Positions 60,203 to 64,000 of a DNA stretch of 64,000 nt are shown piece after piece. The DNA comes from Marinoscillum sp964351625. Lineage in GTDB: Bacteria; Bacteroidota; Bacteroidia; Cytophagales; Cyclobacteriaceae. The notes beneath the pieces are model-generated. The model worked only from the letters and a program-made list of their open reading frames with translations, was not told the DNA's origin and did no database searches. The stretch lies in assembly GCA_964351625.1 (NCBI GenBank), contig CAYGOV010000001.1, positions 62,001 to 126,000 on the forward strand, written 5' to 3'. A program made the position numbers and the translations under genes. The stretch's first letter is position 1. The number at the start of each line of letters is the position of its first letter.

Positions 60203-62689
60203 ATGAGAAAACAAATCTTAAGTTTCGCCATTGTGTTCTTGGCACTTTCCTCACAGAGTCAAAACAAACTTGACTATTCTACCAGCGAAATTCTTCAACG
60301 ATTAGAAAAACTAAATACCCTTGGATCAGTGCTTTATGTCGCCGCTCATCCTGATGATGAAAACACCCAATTGATTTCCTATATGGCAAATGGTGCGCAT
60401 TTACGCACTGGCTATCTAGCAGCAACAAGAGGTGATGGTGGTCAAAACCTGATTGGTACGGAAATACGCGAATCATTGGGTGTGCTTAGGACGCAGGAGT
60501 TGCTTGCCGCAAGAAGAATGGATGGTGGAGAGCAGTTTTTTGCAAGAGCGATAGATTTTGGCTATTCCAAGGATCCATACGAGACTTTTCAGGTTTGGGG
60601 CAAAGATGAAGTGCTTGCGGATTTTGTGTGGACCATTCGCAAATTCAAGCCAGACGTTATGATTACAAGATTCAGTCTTGAGCCTGGCGTGACTCATGGG
60701 CATCATACAGCATCGGCCATTCTTGCTTTGGAAGCATTCAAACTCAGCGGTGATGCCAATGCTTACCCTGAGCAATTGGAGTTTGTAGATGTTTGGCAAC
60801 CAAAAAGAATCTTTCACAACACTGGTATATGGTTTTATCAGCGTAGTGGACAGAAATTCAATGAGGCGGAACATCTTAAGCTGGATATAGGAGGCTATAA
60901 TACTAATCTGGGCAAATCGTATACCGAGATCTCAGCTTTGAGTAGAAGCATGCACAAAAGTCAGGGATTTGGAGCAACAGGCAGCAGGGGTTCTGACTAT
61001 GAATACTTCAAGCAATGGGCAGGAGATGTCGCTGATAGCAGCCTTTTTGAAGGGATCGACCAAAGTTGGGCTAGGGTGAAAGGATCAGAAGAGGTGAATT
61101 TTTTTGCAGAACGAGCTTTGAAAAATTTCAATCCTAAAAGCCCATGGGAAATATTAGGTGATTTGGACAATGCGAGAAACGCTTTGCTAAAAGTGAGCGA
61201 CCAATACTGGAAAGAAGTAAAACTGGCCGAAATCAGGGAATTAATTCAAATAGTTACGGGTAGTTTCTTAGAATTGACCTGCGAACAACCATCTTATATT
61301 CCGGGTGATACTATTAGCGCAAGCTTGGAAGTGATCAACAGAAGTAATGTGCCGTTAATGTTGACTTCAGTAAATTTTATACCAAATAGCGAGCAGTTTG
61401 TTTACAATCTATCATTGGAAAACAACCAATACAACGAGCTTAGCTTCAGCTATATCGTTCCGAAAAAAATGCCGATTTCACATCCATATTGGTTGATGGA
61501 CAATGGAACTACAGGCCTTTACAAAGTAGATGATCTTGGGCTGCGAGGCACACCTGATAATGCTCCCTCAATAGCGGCGAGGATTTCATTAAAGCTGGAC
61601 GGTCAATTTTTGGATTATGAAGTGCCTTTACTTTACAAAACCAATGATCCTGTGAAGGGTGAGGTGAAGCGAAAAGTAGATATCATGCCTGCAGCGATGG
61701 TGAAATTAGATACCCGTGCCATGGTTTTTACTGGAGGTAAATCCAAAGCAGTGAAAGTAGATGTGGTCGCTGGAGATTCACAAATCACTGGTCAATTGGG
61801 ATTGGATTTACCTACCAACTGGAAAGTGGAGCCTTCTTTCTTTGAAGTTAAGTTTTCTCGAAAGGGCGAAATCGCTCAATATGAATTTCAGGTGACTCCA
61901 CCAGCTCAATATGAAGTGATGACGCTCAGCGCTAAACTCACAAGTGGTGATGAGGTTTACAATAGAGGGATGGAGGTCATCGCTTATGATCATGTGCCTC
62001 AGCAGACGATTTTCCCGAAAAGTGAAGTGCAAGTGGTGAATATCCCAGAGGCGATTGCATCAGCACGAGTTGGCTATATCATGGGAGCTGGGGATGATGT
62101 GCCTTACAGTCTTGAACAGCTTGGCTTCAAAGTGGACTTGCTTTCCGAAAGCGATATATTTTCAAAAAACCTTTCGAAATACCAAGCAATCGTGCTGGGT
62201 GTTCGCGCTTTCAATACACTCGATTGGTTGTCTTTCAAAAACCAAGAGCTATTCGATTATGTGAAAGCTGGAGGAAATTTAATAGTGCAATACAACACTT
62301 CCCATCGTTTGGTCACAGATCAGATTGCGCCTTATGATTTGAAATTATCGAGAGATAGAGTTACGGTAGAGAATGCTGAGGTGAGCTTTTTGAATAAAAA
62401 ACATCCAGTACTCAACAAACCTTTCAAAATTACAGATGCTGATTTTGATGGCTGGGTGCAAGAGCGAGGGTTATATTTTCCAGGTGAATGGTCGGCTGAT
62501 TTTGTGCCAATATTAGGTATGAACGATCTTGGGGAAACCACCAAAGAAGGTAGCTTGCTTGTTGCAAAATATGGAAAAGGTAACTACTGCTATACTGGAC
62601 TATCATTTTTTAGAGAACTGCCAGCAGGTGTTGGTGGGGCTTACAAATTATTGGTCAATATGATTATGCTCCCAAAATCAGAAATGTAA
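60203..62689 (+). CDS. Secreted PIG-L family deacetylase with GATase1-like C-terminal domain
   Basis: 828 residues. Signal peptide 1-20. The LmbE/PIG-L domain (about 35-300) carries the metal site AHPDDE (48-53) and HGHH (165-168). The middle region (about 360-600) is beta-rich and looks like an NEW3/Ig-type alpha-galactosidase-associated domain. The C-terminal part (about 610-828) resembles a class I glutamine amidotransferase-like or ThuA-like fold (FKVDLLSESDIF, YQAIVLGVRAFNT, FDYVKAGGNLIVQYNT). It is likely to deacetylate a sugar or amino-sugar in the periplasm. It heads an operon with a micro-protein and a sodium:solute symporter, suggesting import of the product. Confidence 0.85.
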   Translation: MRKQILSFAIVFLALSSQSQNKLDYSTSEILQRLEKLNTLGSVLYVAAHPDDENTQLISYMANGAHLRTGYLAATRGDGGQNLIGTEIRESLGVLRTQELLAARRMDGGEQFFARAIDFGYSKDPYETFQVWGKDEVLADFVWTIRKFKPDVMITRFSLEPGVTHGHHTASAILALEAFKLSGDANAYPEQLEFVDVWQPKRIFHNTGIWFYQRSGQKFNEAEHLKLDIGGYNTNLGKSYTEISALSRSMHKSQGFGATGSRGSDYEYFKQWAGDVADSSLFEGIDQSWARVKGSEEVNFFAERALKNFNPKSPWEILGDLDNARNALLKVSDQYWKEVKLAEIRELIQIVTGSFLELTCEQPSYIPGDTISASLEVINRSNVPLMLTSVNFIPNSEQFVYNLSLENNQYNELSFSYIVPKKMPISHPYWLMDNGTTGLYKVDDLGLRGTPDNAPSIAARISLKLDGQFLDYEVPLLYKTNDPVKGEVKRKVDIMPAAMVKLDTRAMVFTGGKSKAVKVDVVAGDSQITGQLGLDLPTNWKVEPSFFEVKFSRKGEIAQYEFQVTPPAQYEVMTLSAKLTSGDEVYNRGMEVIAYDHVPQQTIFPKSEVQVVNIPEAIASARVGYIMGAGDDVPYSLEQLGFKVDLLSESDIFSKNLSKYQAIVLGVRAFNTLDWLSFKNQELFDYVKAGGNLIVQYNTSHRLVTDQIAPYDLKLSRDRVTVENAEVSFLNKKHPVLNKPFKITDADFDGWVQERGLYFPGEWSADFVPILGMNDLGETTKEGSLLVAKYGKGNYCYTGLSFFRELPAGVGGAYKLLVNMIMLPKSEM

Positions 62690-62693
62690 AAAT

Positions 62694-62828
62694 ATGACTG
62701 ACCCAAAGGACCAACCTCATAGTAAACCTCCTTACTTCAAAAACTGGAGTAGCGTCTACTGGATAGTAGTTGGAACGCTCGTGGCTTTCGTCCTATTGAT
62801 GTCTTTGTTCACTTATTCCTTTTCATGA
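62694..62828 (+). CDS. 44-residue single-span membrane micro-protein
   Basis: A small gene 4 bp after the deacetylase stop and overlapping the symporter start (ATGA). The product has a polar N-terminus (MTDPKDQPHSKPPYFKNWSS) and one transmembrane helix (about 22-42, VYWIVVGTLVAFVLLMSLFT), ending in SYSFS-like sequence at residue 44. Coupling on both sides and an ideal membrane segment support a real gene. It may be an accessory subunit of the symporter. The family is not named here. Confidence 0.72.
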   Translation: MTDPKDQPHSKPPYFKNWSSVYWIVVGTLVAFVLLMSLFTYSFS

Positions 62829-64000
62829 ATACGTTAGATCTATTTGTTCTTTTCGGTACGCTCATCAGCATAGTGGCTTATGGTATCTGGAAGACCAGAG
62901 GCAAACAAGATATGGATGGCTATATCCGAGGAGGCGAGACGCTCAAGTGGGGAACAATTGGTCTCTCTGTAATGGCTACACAAGCCAGCGCGATTACTTT
63001 TATTTCCACACCAGGTCAGGCGTATGAAAGTGGAATGGGGTTCATTCAGAATTATCTAGGAATGCCAATCGCGCTGATCGTGGTATCCGCTTTTTTCATT
63101 CCCATTTTCTATAAACTCAAAGTCTATACAGCTTACGAATTTCTGGAGTCACGCTTCGATCTGAGGACGAGAATACTGGGTGCTACATTATTCCTCATCC
63201 AGCGAGGTTTAGCTGCTGGAATCACGATATATGCTCCAGCCATCATCCTCTCAACAATCTTAGGCTGGAATCTCAATGCTACGATCATTTTGACAGGTGC
63301 GCTTGTGATTTTATACACGGCATCTGGTGGTACACGAGCGGTGAGTATTACCCAGAAATTCCAAATGGCGGTGATCATGCTGGGGATGTTTACAGCACTT
63401 TTTGTGATCATCTACTACATCACGGATTATGTTTCTTTCGGAAATGCGGTATCGCTCGCAGGAAGCTTAAATAAGCTAGAAGCTGTTGATTTTGATTTCA
63501 ATTTTGAAAAGCGATATACCATCTGGTCAGGATTGGCAGGCGGCCTATTCCTTTCATTGAGCTACTTCGGTACTGATCAGTCGCAGGTGCAGCGTTACCT
63601 TGGCGGTAAAAACCTTACGGAAAGCAGAATGGGGCTGATGTTCAATGCTGTATTGAAAATCCCAATGCAATTCATGATCCTCTTTACGGGTGTGATGGTC
63701 TATGTGTTCTATTTGTTTTATGCTCCTCCAGTCCACTTTAAAGAAGCATCTATAGATAAACTGAAATCTTCAGAATATGCTGCTGAATATGAAGGGCTAA
63801 ATCAGGATTATGAGTCATTGATAGCTGAGCGCAAGACTTTAGCTCTGGACTTAGCCACAGTCGAAAAAGGAGGTGACGGCCAATCCATCGAACTTCAGCT
63901 GCAGCAAATAGATACAAAATCTAAAGCAGTACGTGAGCAAGTCAAAGACCTTATCGTGAAGATGGATCCAGCTTTGAAGACCAAAGACTCGGACTACATT
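62825..64000 (+). CDS. Sodium:solute symporter family transporter, 3' truncated by window
   Basis: 392 codons are present and the frame is open to the window end. The start ATG overlaps the micro-gene stop. Sequence features of the SSS family: DMDGYIRGGETLKWGTIGLSVMATQASAITFISTPGQ near the N-terminus, YTAYEFLESRFDLRTRILGA, and SLSYFGTDQSQVQRYLGGK in the middle. About eight helices are complete. From about residue 300 a polar, helical stretch (HFKEASIDKLKSSEYAAEY ... LQLQQIDTKSKAVREQVKD) interrupts the membrane part, a coiled-coil cytoplasmic loop not found in PutP. The substrate is probably a sugar derivative released by the upstream deacetylase; this is inference. Confidence 0.87.
   Translation, partial: MNTLDLFVLFGTLISIVAYGIWKTRGKQDMDGYIRGGETLKWGTIGLSVMATQASAITFISTPGQAYESGMGFIQNYLGMPIALIVVSAFFIPIFYKLKVYTAYEFLESRFDLRTRILGATLFLIQRGLAAGITIYAPAIILSTILGWNLNATIILTGALVILYTASGGTRAVSITQKFQMAVIMLGMFTALFVIIYYITDYVSFGNAVSLAGSLNKLEAVDFDFNFEKRYTIWSGLAGGLFLSLSYFGTDQSQVQRYLGGKNLTESRMGLMFNAVLKIPMQFMILFTGVMVYVFYLFYAPPVHFKEASIDKLKSSEYAAEYEGLNQDYESLIAERKTLALDLATVEKGGDGQSIELQLQQIDTKSKAVREQVKDLIVKMDPALKTKDSDYI

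Overview
This 64 kb window looks like chromosomal core genome from a member of the Bacteroidota, most likely a marine Cytophagales-type bacterium (Reichenbachiella, Ekhidna or Fulvivirga-like; the genus is a guess). The reasons are: secreted proteins with type IX secretion (T9SS) C-terminal sorting domains of both kind A and kind B; a Na+-NQR operon; the Bacteroidota-type ArgF' transcarbamylase; promoters with the TAnnTTTG -7 element; start codons that mostly lack Shine-Dalgarno sequences; and families such as DUF3078, PorT-like barrels and M61 peptidases. Gene density is very high, with many 1-4 bp start/stop overlaps. I see no insertion sequence, phage, CRISPR array, rRNA or intact tRNA gene.

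Layout. 1-5 kb: end of a quinone oxidoreductase-like gene, an MscS channel, an M3 peptidase, and a nucleotidyltransferase-fold protein with a worn active site. 5-9.5 kb: a MATE exporter converging on a large membrane-anchored beta-propeller-like protein. 9.5-13 kb: succinate dehydrogenase operon sdhCAB with a clear promoter flanked by an inverted repeat. 13-17.7 kb: two related secreted proteins, one with a type A and one with a type B T9SS tail, then a DCC thioredoxin-like protein. 17.8-20.4 kb: fabD, a 48-residue lipoprotein, cmk and ispH, all translationally coupled. 20.4-25.1 kb: nqrABCDE with no nqrF, closed by a terminator. 25.7-33.7 kb: the arginine operon (GNAT-argG-argC-proC-argF'-argB-argE-argH). 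34-40 kb: addAB-like recombination helicase-nuclease. 40-46.8 kb: Dabb, MsrA, M61 peptidase, ABC-F and envelope proteins. 46.9-53.5 kb: the suf Fe-S operon (sufBCDSE plus a DUF59 protein and a bacilliredoxin) next to an Lrp-type regulator. 53.5-54.2 kb: a 700 bp non-coding region. 54.2-64 kb: acyl-CoA ligase, DUF3298 lipoprotein, DUF3078 protein, queA, menC, and a PIG-L deacetylase/micro-membrane protein/sodium:solute symporter operon that runs off the end.

The most interesting signal is in the leader of the arginine operon (25763-25950). A consensus Bacteroidota promoter is followed almost at once by a 23-codon open frame whose last nine codons include four arginine codons, then by a hairpin with a T tract, then by the first biosynthetic gene. 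This is the architecture of a ribosome-mediated arginine attenuator. Second is a transcribed-looking non-coding stretch (53935-54103) that holds a tRNA-like acceptor/T-arm with an encoded CCA but no anticodon arm. Other points: an apparently orphan strong terminator at 41569-41607, a terminator hairpin embedded in the argH coding sequence, an Ala at the substrate-selecting residue 90 of ArgF', missing argD and nqrF, and two very small coupled genes (48 and 44 residues) that ordinary gene calling would miss.
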